The position numbers and the translations under genes were made by a program. From Thalassia testudinum (lineage: Eukaryota > Streptophyta > Magnoliopsida > Alismatales > Hydrocharitaceae), in assembly GCA_037157565.1 (NCBI GenBank), contig JAZHRO010000022.1, forward strand, positions 100,622,001 to 100,686,000: a DNA stretch of 64,000 nucleotides. Direction: 5' to 3'. The notes under the pieces were generated by a model. That model was not told the origin of the DNA. It did not search any database and saw only the letters and a list, made by a program, of their open reading frames with translations. Positions 9,577 through 20,049 of this stretch are shown in pieces. Within the stretch, counting starts at the first letter, position 1, and each line of letters opens with the position of its first letter.

Positions 9577-11493
9577 CTACACGGGCCTACATACTTCCTC
9601 CCAAGCCACCAACCTCGCCCCTCTCCCCATTGCTCCCACATTGGACAAGAAAAAATCTCGCATCAACCCAGTAATCTTCTTATCTATTTGCTTCAGCATT
9701 CTAAACACTGACAGAAGATAGGAGGGAATGGATGCCAAAACCGTCTTCACGAGGACAAGCCTCCCCCCCTGGATAGCAACCTCGCTGACCAGCCTGCTAA
9801 CCTCTTCTCCATCCTCTTCAACAGAGGAAGCCACTCACTAACCCTAAGCCTTCTGTCTGACAGAGGAAGGCCCAGATAGACCAGCGGCAATGATCCCACC
9901 TCTATCGCAAGTGCCTCACCCACCAACTCCACCTCCTCACCCTTCATGTTCATCGGGACAAAAGTTGATTTCTGATAATTAATCTATAGGCCAGACGTCG
10001 CCCCAAAAAGCTCCAGCATGATCCTCATCCTCCTAGCCTCCATCCTCCCTCCTTCAACTAGAAAAAGGGTATCATCCGCATATTGCAGAATCGCGATCTG
10101 GTCACTCCATCCTGAAACCCAGCTATCAAACCTCCATCGCATGCTCTGTGTGTCGCCCTCGCTAATGCGTCCACTACCAGCACAAACAACATGGGAGCAA
10201 AAGGGCACCCCTGCCTAACACCTTTCCTAGGCTGCACCCAACCTCCCACTAAGTTTCCATTAATCAAGACCAAGAAGGAAGTGGTCGTCACGCATCTCTT
10301 CATCCACTCAATCCATCTCGAGGGGAAGCCTCTTCTCAGCAAGGATACCCAAAGGAAGTCCCACTGCACTGTGTCATACGCCTTGCTGAAGTCTACTTTC
10401 CACAGAAACACCTATTTCTTCTCCCTCTTCCAAGCCGCCAGCACCTCCATAGCACAAACAAAGCCATCCAGAATGCCCCTACCTGGTATGAAAGCTGTCT
10501 GCACAGGTGATATCAGGTCCCTGATAACATCTCTAAGCCTGTTTGCCAACACACCTCAAACACTATAAGATAGGCAGCGTTCGAGATCGCAATCGGACGA
10601 AAATCTTGGATCTCCTCTGCTCCATCCTTCTTAGGCAACAGGGACATGTAGAACTTATTCAGCCTGTCAAAGCCCCTATTCCCTTCTGAGAACTTCATCA
10701 TCTCCATCACATCTGTCTCTACTAGCAACCAAAACTCCCTAAAAAAGAGAACCGGCAAGCCGTCCGACCCAGGACATCCATCCGCATTCAGTCCCCACAC
10801 CGCCCTCCTCACCTCGTCTGCCGAGAAACTGGCTATGAGACCTTCTACTTGAGTCTCTGAGACCTGATGGGTATCCTCCCCTCTCCAGCTCCAAACACTT
10901 CTGCTGCGCCTGCCTGTGAAATCTCTAAAGAAATCCGCCGTAGCCCTTCCCACCGCCTCCCTTCCTACAAACTCCTCCCCGTGAATCACCAGTCTCTCTA
11001 TCCAGTTCCTTCTCCTGGCCAACGCCATTTAGCGGAAGAATCTGGTGTTTGAATCCCCTTCCCTGAGCGACTTATGATGTAATCTCATCTTTCATTCTAT
11101 CTCGGCTTTCTTGTCATCTTCTTGCACCACCCGTGACATCTTCATCCTCGTCTCTCTGTCCTCAGCCGAAACAGGTGCCTAATCTTCTAGTCTGTCTATC
11201 CTAGTGATTGTTTCCAACGCCAACTCCATTCTTTCCCTCCTGGATGCTCTGATCTCTTTTCTGTATCTCCTAAGGTGATCTCGTAACAAAGACAACTTTC
11301 TCGCTAACCAAACTATAGCCGAACCTTCCACCCCAAAGGACCTCCATCTCTCCTCCACCATTCCCCGAAACCCTTCCTCAAGCACACGATCTATCAAATT
11401 TGAAATACGTGCCAAAATAAGATCCCTCATTTGGCCACCATACCAGGGGGTATGATCTAAAAATGGCCTCTCTATCAGGACCACTTCTGCCAC
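9577..11493 (-). pseudogene. Broken LINE A2 ORF2: linker and reverse transcriptase
   Basis: Same series of fragments as in LINE A1: linker 11179-11493; RT entry 10513-11028 (PGSDGLPVLFFREFW); palm 10058-10411 (FLWKVDFSKAYDTVQWDFLW, GVRQGCPF); YADDT at 10068-10082; thumb 9577-9953. Every frame break is at the equivalent place in A1, so the two copies share their disabling mutations. Confidence 0.9.
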
Positions 11494-11639
11494 CGGGAAA
11501 GTCTACACCATCTCCACATTGGCCAGGAATCTATCAATCATGGACATCTGTCCACTATTGTTCCTTCATGTGTAAGCACATGCGGACAGACGCAAATCAA
11601 TAAGGCCATGGGTGGTCACAAAGTCAACAAACTCATCTG

Positions 11640-12128
11640 AGCCAGGGTCTTGCCTCCTTTGCCCCCCAGGCCTATCTTCTAACTGCAAAGTCACATTGAA
11701 GTCTCCCCCAATCAGCCAAGGACATCCTTAACAACCCGCTACTATCAGAGTGAGCTCCTCCCACATCACCCCTCTGGCTAAGTGTCTGTCGATCCGTAGA
11801 CCCCTGTGATCACCACCTTGGTCTCGCCCATCCTCAGCAATAGCTTCACTGAGATAACATGTTCGCCTTCAAAGAAATCCTCCAAGGCAAAAACATCTTC
11901 CCGCCACCCCAAGATCTGACCCCCAGATCTGCTAGATGCTCCAACACAACGAAAACCCTCCATCCACAAGCCACCAATATCCCTCCACATTCTAGCGTCA
12001 CAATCGGCCAGCTTCGATTCTTGCAAAAGCACCACGTCCACCTTCCACTGCCTAATGTACTGCCCCAGGATCCGCCTCCTCGACGAGTCGTTAAGATCCC
12101 GCACATTCCATGTGAGAACTCTATTCAT
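11640..12128 (-). pseudogene. LINE A2 ORF2 endonuclease domain
   Basis: Begins MNRVLTWNVRDLND, the N-terminus of the AP-endonuclease-like domain that nicks the target. It continues VDVVLLQESKL (catalytic Glu motif) and ITGVYGSTD, and the frame breaks near 11778. The start ATG overlaps an ORF1 stop as ATGA at 12125-12128. Confidence 0.88.
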
Positions 12129-14028
12129 GAGGGAACGGAGGATGGCTCCCCCGTCTTCAGGCGAAAGCCACAGGCCTCCACTGTGATGATGACCTCGTCA
12201 TCCTTGATGTCCAGAGGTGCCTCTTCTGAGGCTCATGCGCTAATGCCAAGAGCATCCACCACCACTCTCCTCCGATCGGACCCACGATAACTCCACTTCC
12301 ACCTATACCTGAAGGCACCGTCCCAACCCCCTTCCACCAACCTTGGCCTCCACTCTGTCAAAGGTACTCCAGCCGCATGCTCTCGCGGTGGTGCCTCCTT
12401 GCCATCTGCTCCAGGCGACGCTCCCAGCGACGCCCCCTCCCCTAAATCTACCTCCTCTTCCTCCACCTGACATGGGTCACCTATATCGCTCCAGAACCTC
12501 CCCTCCATCCTCCCTTCATCACCCCTCCTTCGGCAACCATCCTTTCTTCCATCAGTGGTGCCCGACGACGTCGCAACAGAGGTCTCCGCAACCGTCTTCG
12601 AGGAGGGCCTTGCTGGAGAGGCCTCCTCTTCGTTTCCTACCGGGCCCGAGCCCACACCACCCGAACGGGTGTCCACATTCGGATCTGGAGCAGATCTAGC
12701 TCTCGCACTATAAGAACGGGCCTCGAACGGTTCCACTTCCAGAGGCTTCAAAAGGAAGCCGTCTCCCGCACCACTCGCCGAAAGGATCTCGTGCATTGAA
12801 TGCTTGATTGCCCCTCGCACCGTCGATCTTGATGCTGACAGCGCCCCTTCCACTCCCAAATGGACCATCGCCTTCGGATCGTGCACCACAATCAATGCAA
12901 TCGCGTCCACATCATCATCCCAGCTCTTCGGGTCACAGTCGCCACAGTCGACGACCGAAACCCTAGCCCTAGGGGGCGGTGGCTCCACCACTCCACCGCC
13001 TTCCTTCGCAACTCCTTCGGCCATTTCTACGAAAGAAGGGCTAACCCTAGGCTCGAAAAACCTCGTGCGAGTGCACGAGACCACCCACATGTGACCTCCA
13101 AGACGGAGGAGGATCTTCTCCCTCGGCGTCTCCCCCACCTTCAGCTCGACCTCCGCCTCAAGCGGCCCGAATGAAAGCCCTACCCCCAGCACCGCCGAGG
13201 ACGTGTGAAGGGGGACACCAGTGCTCGAACAGCTCCCACTATCCTAAGCCACCATGGAACCCCCCTCCAACCTCAGCTTCACCGGTACCCGCCTCGGTGC
13301 CCTCTCCTTCCTAGTGCCGTCGTGCACGGAAGTTCTCCAATGCACCGACCCCGACCTCAGCCTCGATGTCGTGTAGCCCAGCCGCATCACCACCACCGGA
13401 GGAAGTCCTGTCACCAAGACTCGCCCCTCACCAACCGAAGTGACCCTCACCGCAAACTCCTCCGTCCTCACACCCAGCACCACCTCGACCTCTGAGGGTC
13501 GTAGGAGAACCGCGAACAACTCCCCAACCAGTCCACCCTCCACTAGATCCCAGAGCGTGCTCGCGTCAGGCGACCATAGTGCCTCCACCTCCGCCAGAGG
13601 GACCTACACTGATGGCAGCAGCGGTAGGCTCAGGCCCCCAACCCCCAAGGATTGCACCCTACCCCAGACCAACGGTCTCCGGCACCGCCCCCGACAATGG
13701 CCAAAACCACCGCAACCCCAGCACCTCACGGGTTCCCAGCACGCCCTCGCCCAATGCCTTGTCCCCAGGCATTTGAAACATCTATCGCAACCACCATCCA
13801 CCGAGATGCCACCCTACACAACTCTACCACTACCTCGGCCTTCCCCTCGACCGGCCTCGCACTGGAACCCCGCCACCCTCTCCTCCAGGAGACCTCCCTC
13901 CAGCCATCTCCAGGGCACCTCCGCTGCTGAGGAGGTATGCCACCCCCCTCTCCCCCGCCCTGCCTCCTCGCCCTCCCTCTCACACTCCTTCCCGCTCTCC
14001 CTCTTGCTCTCCCTCTAGCAGTCTCCAT
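12126..14028 (-). pseudogene. Broken LINE A2 ORF1 (gag-like, zinc-knuckle RNA-binding protein)
   Basis: ORF1 of plant L1 elements binds the LINE RNA. Fragments in order: basic N-terminus METARGRARGRAGRSVRG (13726-14028); two CCHC-type knuckles CFKCLGTRHWARAC and CWGCGGFGHCRGRC (13604-13801); central region (13244-13588); C-terminal 319-codon stretch (12233-13192). An in-frame TGA at 12230-12232 ends that stretch about 100 bp early. Beyond it the same frame runs on to the ATGA junction with ORF2. The region is very GC-rich. Confidence 0.82.
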
Positions 14029-14052
14029 CCTCTCAGCCCGCTCTAATCACCT

Positions 14053-14068
14053 CCTAGGCTCAATGAAA
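14053..14068. repeat. Left-hand (5') TSD of LINE A2
   Basis: CTAGGCTCAATGAAAT, matching 8457-8472 with one mismatch. It places the LINE 5' end at 14052. Confidence 0.8.
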
Positions 14069-14083
14069 TATTAACTGGAGTAA

Positions 14084-14175
14084 TTTTTTTTTTTTTTGAG
14101 AGGAAATTAACTAGTGCAATATGAAGATTAAGACAATATAGTACCCTACAACAATACAGAGAACTAGTTTTGATG
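14084..14175. repeat. Poly(T)-headed repeat, copy 2, right of LINE A2
   Basis: 14 T, then GAGAGGAAATTAACTAGTGCAATATGA and sequence aligning with 8375-8456, including a small internal gap. Same orientation as copy 1. Probably the 3' ends of two copies of one poly(A) retroelement. Confidence 0.55.
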
Positions 14176-14347
14176 ATAGGATTAACAACCAAGATAATTT
14201 GAGATAAATCAAAGATGGTTTTGCTAAGAGTACTGATCAGATCAAACAGGAAAAGGTAACAGCCAGAAAGCCTTGTCAATAAAATAATGCCAAGAAATGA
14301 AAAGAGGGGCAGAGTAATAGCCATGGAATAGAATTTAAGAACAATAC

Positions 14348-14451
14348 CAGATCTGCAGTAGTCTGTCTCTGAGGCATCCATGAAGAAATGTTGTTCCAGA
14401 GGTTCCGAGAAACTAAGCTACTTTTGGATGAACAACAAACATCACATGTCT
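14348..14451 (-). other. RBL15: Probable downstream exon of the rhomboid-like gene
   Basis: A 104-bp stretch with a good acceptor (TTTACGCAG|AG) and donor (CTG|GTATTG). It is open throughout as AG + 34 codons. The reading contains SSLVSRNLWNNISSWMPQRQ. The NxWxxxSSWxPQR block is characteristic of the linker after the membrane domain in plant RBL15-type rhomboids (known family feature). It is on the same strand as the membrane-domain exons at 51.1-62.4 kb and downstream of them in gene order. The exon that should link the last membrane helix to this block was not found. Confidence 0.65.
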
Positions 14452-15867
14452 CTGCGTAAAAGAGGGGAAAAAAGCAAGAGGACCAATTTGAAAGAAAAAG
14501 GGTTACCCAGAACCAGAATTTGTATTTGAATACGTTGGAAGAGACCCATATGTGGTCCCTCCAGTGCACAATATAAATCCAGGACGCCTCAAACAAGCAG
14601 ACTGCAAAGACATGGCCAGAGCATATCATGGCATGCAAAACAATCTAAACATCTGAAACATAAAGTACACAATATTTAAACATGCTTTCAGAAGTACTAA
14701 AAGGTGTGAAGCATCGATATATACATTTATACCAACCGAATTGAGAAATAATGGTGATTTCATAAAATCATAGCAATGATATCACGAAGAGGACTGTAAC
14801 AGTTGAACTGGTGACCACCACAGAGAGTGGGGAACGGAAGAGTCAGAAATTTGTATTTATAAGAAAATACTCCAAAACAGTGGACTTCTTTTTCCAGTAT
14901 TTAATATATAAACTTTCTATCAAGACATATTATATATTTCAATTCCTGGTTTATTTCTCAAATTGCTTTAGATGAACTGATCTAAAATCCAAGCATGAGT
15001 TACTAAAGTATTGTGCAAAGTCTCTCAATTTCTATACAAAGGTAGTATATAAGGTAATAAAAGACAACAAAATGTGAATTAAAATGAAATACCACATTGG
15101 AGATCACGAGATCCCTCATGGAGTAGAGGGCAAGGAAGTCCCCCTCGCCTAAATTATCTTATTTCCTTAACATGGTTTCTAGTTTTAGATTATCAAAAAG
15201 TTTGTCACGTTGGAGATATAGTTTTTCCTATTTTGACATATTATGTTTTTTTGAAAGGAATTTTAAAAGATTATGTCAGGATTTGGAACACCAAGTCTCA
15301 TCTTTTGTACTTGAGTTTTTACAATAATAAAACTTCAGTTTTAGTACCTTCACAGTACCAAACTTCTAAACTCTGAGAATTCTGTTCCCGATGTATAAAC
15401 ATTCTCGCGTTTAAGAATGTTTCATGGCAACAGTACAATTTGATATTTATCCTATTTGCAAAAGATTTCAAACTAAAACACTACAAAATCACTCGCTTTC
15501 ACCCATAAAGACATGTAATTTAATTGCAATGTCTTGAGGTCAATGCCAACACTGTTCCGGCTTGCATCATTCCCTTGAACGTCGCCCAACATGCAGGTCC
15601 AACAACATTAGAAACACAGGAAGTCAGAGGCCATTTACAAATTCTCCAGGTGTAAGAACCCCACCCGAGTAAATTTGCACCATGACCAAGAGATAGTCTG
15701 CCCACACTGTCACAGCATGAGGACATGATTTAGACAAATGCTCAATCTCAATCTACAAGTCATTCATAGCACCCCTCACTTATGAATCTACAAAGGTTTG
15801 CATCATTCAAATCATGTAAAACCAAGAAGCTATTTCTGCTGCCAACCTGCTGTCATGATCAGCCCAA
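14452..15867. other. AT-rich non-coding stretch, probably intron
   Basis: No TE-derived coding sequence and no convincing exon is seen. A 68-codon minus-strand frame at 15520-15726 has no recognised relative. If the 14.4-kb exon is real, this is part of a very long rhomboid intron. Confidence 0.45.
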
Positions 15868-15880
15868 TGTCAAGATTTTT

Positions 15881-16381
15881 TTATTTTGAAAAGGCAAAGG
15901 GTCCATTCCAAATAATTGATTTACAGACTTTACAAAATGAATCTCCAAAATACCATATGGGGAGAAATAGGAAAAATAAAATTCCCAACATAAGATCTCC
16001 CTCCCCTAAAAAACACTCCACTCCTCCCCAGCCAAACTTTTTTCTTTTTGAAAGAGTCCTCCCCAGCCAAACTCCCCACAGTATCGCCAAAACCTTTGCC
16101 CTATTCTTCTTGGATCTAAAAGTGATCCCTTCGTCACAGGCACTTCCTTTGCGAAACGAAGACCAAAAACTAACCACATCCCTATGGGAGATCCAATCGA
16201 TCCCCATCCTCAGACAAACCTGCAACACGAACAGACACTGAAAGAAGAGGTGTTGAATGTCCTCATCAGCTCCACCACAAAGGGGACACACCAGGTCTTC
16301 CAACTGTGCCCATCTCGCTCTCCATTGCTTCGCCATAATTCTCCCCCTTCTTACCAACCATGCGAAAATCTTCACCTTCAA
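15881..16381 (-). pseudogene. LINE C ORF2 C-terminal zinc domain and tail
   Basis: Reads KVKIFAWLVRRGRI, CPLCGGADEDIQHLFFQCLF and ILWGVWLGRTLSKRKK: the zf-RVT domain and the conserved WGxWLxRN tail of plant LINE ORF2. The codons just upstream (CPLKVK) are cut by the LINE B insertion. They resume on the far side near 21960-22010 as DFLPDCRLLWMAKCP. Confidence 0.85.
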
Positions 16382-16390
16382 TGGGCACTT
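16375..16390. repeat. Right-hand TSD of LINE B (inside LINE C)
   Basis: CCTTCAATGGGCACTT next to the poly(A) end of LINE B. Its partner at 21943-21959 reads CCCTTCAACTGGCACTT (two mismatches). Both belong to the KCPLK codons of LINE C. Confidence 0.8.
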
Positions 16391-16411
16391 TTTTTTTAAA
16401 AAAAAAGGAAA

Positions 16412-16439
16412 GGGTAGTTATCCAGAGTGATAACTACCC
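16412..16439 (-). other. LINE 3'-terminal stem-loop (B)
   Basis: GGGTAGTTATC, 6-base loop, GATAACTACCC: a perfect 11-bp stem. Relative to LINE G (GGGTGGTTATC/GATAACCACCC), one G-C pair has become A-T on both sides. This covariation supports selection on the RNA structure. Confidence 0.85.
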
Positions 16440-16504
16440 AAATATATAAATTATATAATCAACAATCTCCGCCAATACAACAGGCAAACCCCAAGGTCCC
16501 CCAC

Positions 16505-16972
16505 TCACAAGGAACCACACCAAAGATTAAACAAGGAATTAATAGACTCAACAAAATTCTCCACATAGGGTCTCTGGCCCCTGAAGACCACAGCATTCCT
16601 GCCCAACCAAATACCCCATAGCACAGCCAACGGTCTGGCCTTCTCCTTTGTACGGAAGACGATCTGTCCACCATCACCTCCTCCGCTTCTGAAGCTGTGC
16701 CAAAAGTCTTCGAAAAGTCGACACTCCCACCACCCCTCTCCCACCCTACCCCAAATCTGCATCACAAACGGGCAAGTGAAAAATAGGTGGTCAATCTCCT
16801 CTCCACCTCCACACAAAGGGCAGACCTTACTTTCTCCAGGAGCCCATTTTGCCCTCCAAACCTTGGTCACAAGCCTTCTCGTCCTAAGAAACCAGTCAAA
16901 AATCTTAACCTTTAGAGGACACGCGGCCTTCCAAATCTGTCTGCAGTCCCTCACCAGATCCAGCTCAACCAT
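16505..16972 (-). pseudogene. LINE B ORF2 C-terminal zinc domain
   Basis: A 155-codon stretch with DCRQIWKAACPLKVKIFDWF, CPLCGGGEEIDHLFFTCPF and AVLWGIWLGRNAVVF. It has all the parts of the plant LINE C-terminal domain with its Cys/His ligands. It overlaps the RT frame (from 16965) by a few bases in a different frame, so one frameshift separates the two. Confidence 0.88.
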
Positions 16973-18344
16973 GGGATAACCAATGGACGTATGCAGCCGC
17001 TACCGAAAACTCACCTTCATCCCAACCAAACATATCTGTACCAGAGGCCGATTGCAGCCCCTCTAACTCTTCAAGCAGAACCTGAAAATCATGAGTTCTC
17101 GCATCTGACAGGTTTCCTACAAAGCGCGGGTACCACCCATCTTCCCACACCTTAGCCACAGACGCCTCTTTGTTCTGGGACAAAGCAAACAACCTCTGGA
17201 ATCTTCTAGCAAGCACTCCATTTCCCATCCAATCATCCTGCCAAAATCTGAAAATCTCCCCCGTTCCCATCACAGGAACAAAGCAATTCCGCACCCTAGG
17301 AGCCACCATCGACAGGCCTTTCAAAAAATGAGAGGCATCCTTTGGCGGAGACATCAGGAGATCCCATCGCACCGAGCCACCATAAGCCGTCTCGAACACC
17401 TTGCCCACCAAATTCTCCCTACATTCCAACAGGCTTCCCACCCATTTCGCCAACAGACTGTCATTAGACCTCCCCAGGTCCCTCACCCCGAGCCCCCCGT
17501 CTTCCAACGGCCTGCAGATCTCCTCCCATGCAACCAACTTGGCACCCGGTCCATTCATTCCCTGGTTGGACCAAAAAAAATTCCTCAAAAATCTCTCTAT
17601 CTTCCCAACAACCTGTCGAGGCATCTTCAGAACAGAAGTAAAATGCGATGGCATTGCTACCAGAACCGCCTTGAGCAAGACCAACCTTCCACCCCTTGAC
17701 AAGAGCCTGGACGCCCACCCTTCCAATCTCCCCTCCAGTCTCTCCACCAAGGGAGCCCAATCTTTCACCAGAATCCTACCATCCGTCAACGGTAAACCCA
17801 GATATCTAATTGGGAGCTTCACCTGCTCTGTGCCAAGACCCAAACTACACCCCCTCGCCTCCGCCTCAGTTAGGTTGAAAGGGACAAAATCAGATTTAGA
17901 CAGGTTAATCTGCAGTCCTGAAGCCTCACCAAACAAGAAGATTAGGATCCGCATTCTTCTGGCTTCCACTTCCCCACCTTCAATGAACAAAATCGTATCA
18001 TCCGCATACTATAGTAACGGGATACTCGTCCCATCTCTCAAGGAGAAACCCCTCATCAAGTTCCTCTCACATGACCTCTTAGCTGCCCTCGCAAGAGCAT
18101 CCACTGCAATCACAAAAAGCATCGAGGCCAACGGACATCCTTGCCTCACCCCCCTCCTTGGCTGAATCCAACCCCCTGCTGGGCTTCCATTGATAAGGAC
18201 TGAGAAAGACGTCGTGGTGACACATCTCTTCATCCAGTCAATCCACACCGGCGGGAAACCCCTCTTCACCAAGGACGCCCAAAGAAACGACCACTGGACC
18301 GAGTCATAAGCCTTGCTGAAATCGACCTTCCACAGGAAGGCCAT
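16965..18344 (-). pseudogene. LINE B reverse transcriptase, interrupted by one nonsense codon
   Basis: Two stretches in one frame, 18009-18344 and 16965-17990. They are separated by a TAG at 18009-18011, just before YADDT (17994-18008), where the family has Gln (LLQYADD), suggesting CAG to TAG. Motifs: FLWKVDFSKAYDSVQWSFLW, GVRQGCPLASMLF, LQINLSKS, LPIRYLGLPLTDGR. The frame then runs without a break through the connecting region to 16965. Apart from the TAG this RT half is in good condition. Confidence 0.88.
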
Positions 18345-18620
18345 CTTCTTATTTCACTTCCAGGACGAAAGGATCTCCGAGGCCAACACATAACCTTCCA
18401 AAATATTTCTGCCAGAAACAAAGGCCGTCTACACCGGGTCTACAATCCCAGCCAACGTCCTCAATCTATTTGCCAGAAGCTTCGCCACAATCAGGTAGAT
18501 AGCATTCGAGAGGGCTATCGGTCTGTACTCATGGATCTCCTCAGCACCCTCCTTTTTCGGCAGCAGGAACATGTAAAACTTGTTCATCCTATTGAACACC
18601 AAATTTCCAGCTCTAAATTC

Positions 18621-20049
18621 TTACACAACTTGCATTACGTCCTTCACCACCGGCCAGAACTCTCGGTAGAAGGCAACCGAAAAGCCATCCAGTCCCGGAC
18701 AACCATCTGCGTTCAGCCCCCATATTACCTTGCAGACCTCATCTTCCTCAAACGAGTCCGTCAAGAAGCTGGCTTCTGCCTCCCCGATCCGCGATACCTC
18801 AAACCCTAACCATCTCCATCTTCCCCCCATCTTCTCCCAGTAAACTCTCTGAAATACCTCGCAGCTGCCCCTCCCACCACCTCCCTTCCCATAAACTCCT
18901 CCCCATCCACCACCAACCTGTCAATCCAGTTCCTCCTTCCTGAAGCAGTATGAAAAAATCGGGCATTGGAATCGCCTTCCTTCAGCCACTTCTGCCTAGA
19001 CCTCATCTTCCACTCCACCTTCCGGTCTTCATCTTGTATCACCTAAATCTGCCTTGCTCTGTAAACCCTGTCAGCGTCAGAAAGGAGACTAACATCCTCC
19101 ACCTTGTCCAAACATGCAATCTCACCAAGAGCCTCCTCTTTCTTCATCCCATGTTCCTCCCTAATCTACTTCACACGGACCTTCAAGAAAGATCTCAAAT
19201 CTCGCAGCTTAGTTTCCAACCTAACAGCCGCCGAACCATCCACATGAACCGACCTCCACCGTTCTTCTACCAACCCCCTGAAACCCTCTTCCAGGAGCCA
19301 CGCCCTGTCGAACTTAAAATACGTACCATGCCTCCATCCCTCATTTGACGCCCACAGCAAGGGGGTGTGATTCGCGAATGGCCGCTCTAGGGGTCTAACC
19401 TCCGCCATCGGGAACATCTCTGCCATCGCCGTTGAAGCAAGAAATCTGTCGATCCAGGATCGCTGTCGCTGTCCTCCAGAACTCCTCCACGTGAAGAGAC
19501 AGGACAAAGGTGGTATGTCAACCAGCCCTTGTTCTGCCACAAAGCCCGCAAACGTCTTAGAGCCTTGGTCCAATCCACCACGGCCATCTGGTCTGTTTTC
19601 TGCCAGCAAAGTGACATTAAAATCGCCACCAACCAACCAAGGTATCCCCTGAAAAGCTGCCGCAACCTAGCTCAGATCTTCCCACAAAGCCTACCTCCTC
19701 CAACCCTCCGTCGTGTCGTAGACTGAGGAAAAGAGCATACACGTGTTATCACGGCACCTCTGAAGCCTGACAGTGACAACATGGGACCCAACCAACGAGT
19801 CCAACAAGGAGAAATCATCATCCTTCCACCCCACAGTAATTCCCCCCGCACTTCCATCCGCATCCAGGGCCAAGAAACCCCCAAAACCACCTCCCCCACC
19901 TCCCTCCACAGCCTTCCATCACAGCTCCCCCACTTCATCTCCAAGAGAAAGATCACGTCAGGCCCCCATCTCTGAATATTACCCCGCAGAGCCGCCCGCC
20001 TCGATGGGTCATTCAGAGCCCTCACATTCCACGATAAGACCTTAGTCAT
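18621..20049 (-). pseudogene. LINE B ORF2 endonuclease and linker, frameshifted
   Basis: Starts at 20049 with MTKVLSWNVRALNDPSRRAA (endonuclease start) and breaks near 19672. It resumes at 19636-19166 with VGGDFNVTLLAENRPDGRGG and FTWRSSGGQRQRSWIDRFLA (endonuclease DFN and S-x-IDR motifs). Next come the linker 18806-19042 (WKMRSRQKWLKEGDSNARFF) and the RT entry 18621-18830 (PGLDGFSVAFYREFW). At least three frame breaks were counted. Confidence 0.87.

Larger units (their letters stand above)
8473..14052 (-). mobile_element. LINE A2, near full-length L1-type retrotransposon with TSD
   Basis: 5.58 kb on the minus strand. From its 5' end it carries: ORF1 with two zinc knuckles (about 12126-14028); ORF2 with AP-type endonuclease (from 12128), RT (YADDT at 10068-10082) and a C-terminal zinc domain (8706-9119); then a 3' UTR with stem-loop and poly(A) (T run at 8472-8485). 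The TSD is CTAGGCTCAATGAAAT at 14053-14068 and CTAGGCTCACTGAAAT at 8457-8472, one mismatch in 16. Both ORFs are broken by stops and frameshifts. The 9401-11543 part is duplicated as LINE A1. Confidence 0.92.

Noticed and set aside
12343..14018. Pro/Ser-rich plus-strand frames opposite LINE A2 ORF1
   Set aside because: Antisense of the GC-rich ORF1; composition explains their length.
14790..14860. Possible rhomboid exon reading PTLCGGHQFNCYS on the minus strand
   Set aside because: A C-x-GG-like motif is present but no RRPxF precedes it, and no consistent splice sites bound it.
15520..15726. 68-codon minus-strand reading frame starting MSSCCDSVG
   Set aside because: No recognisable domain, no splice-site support, no family; likely chance.
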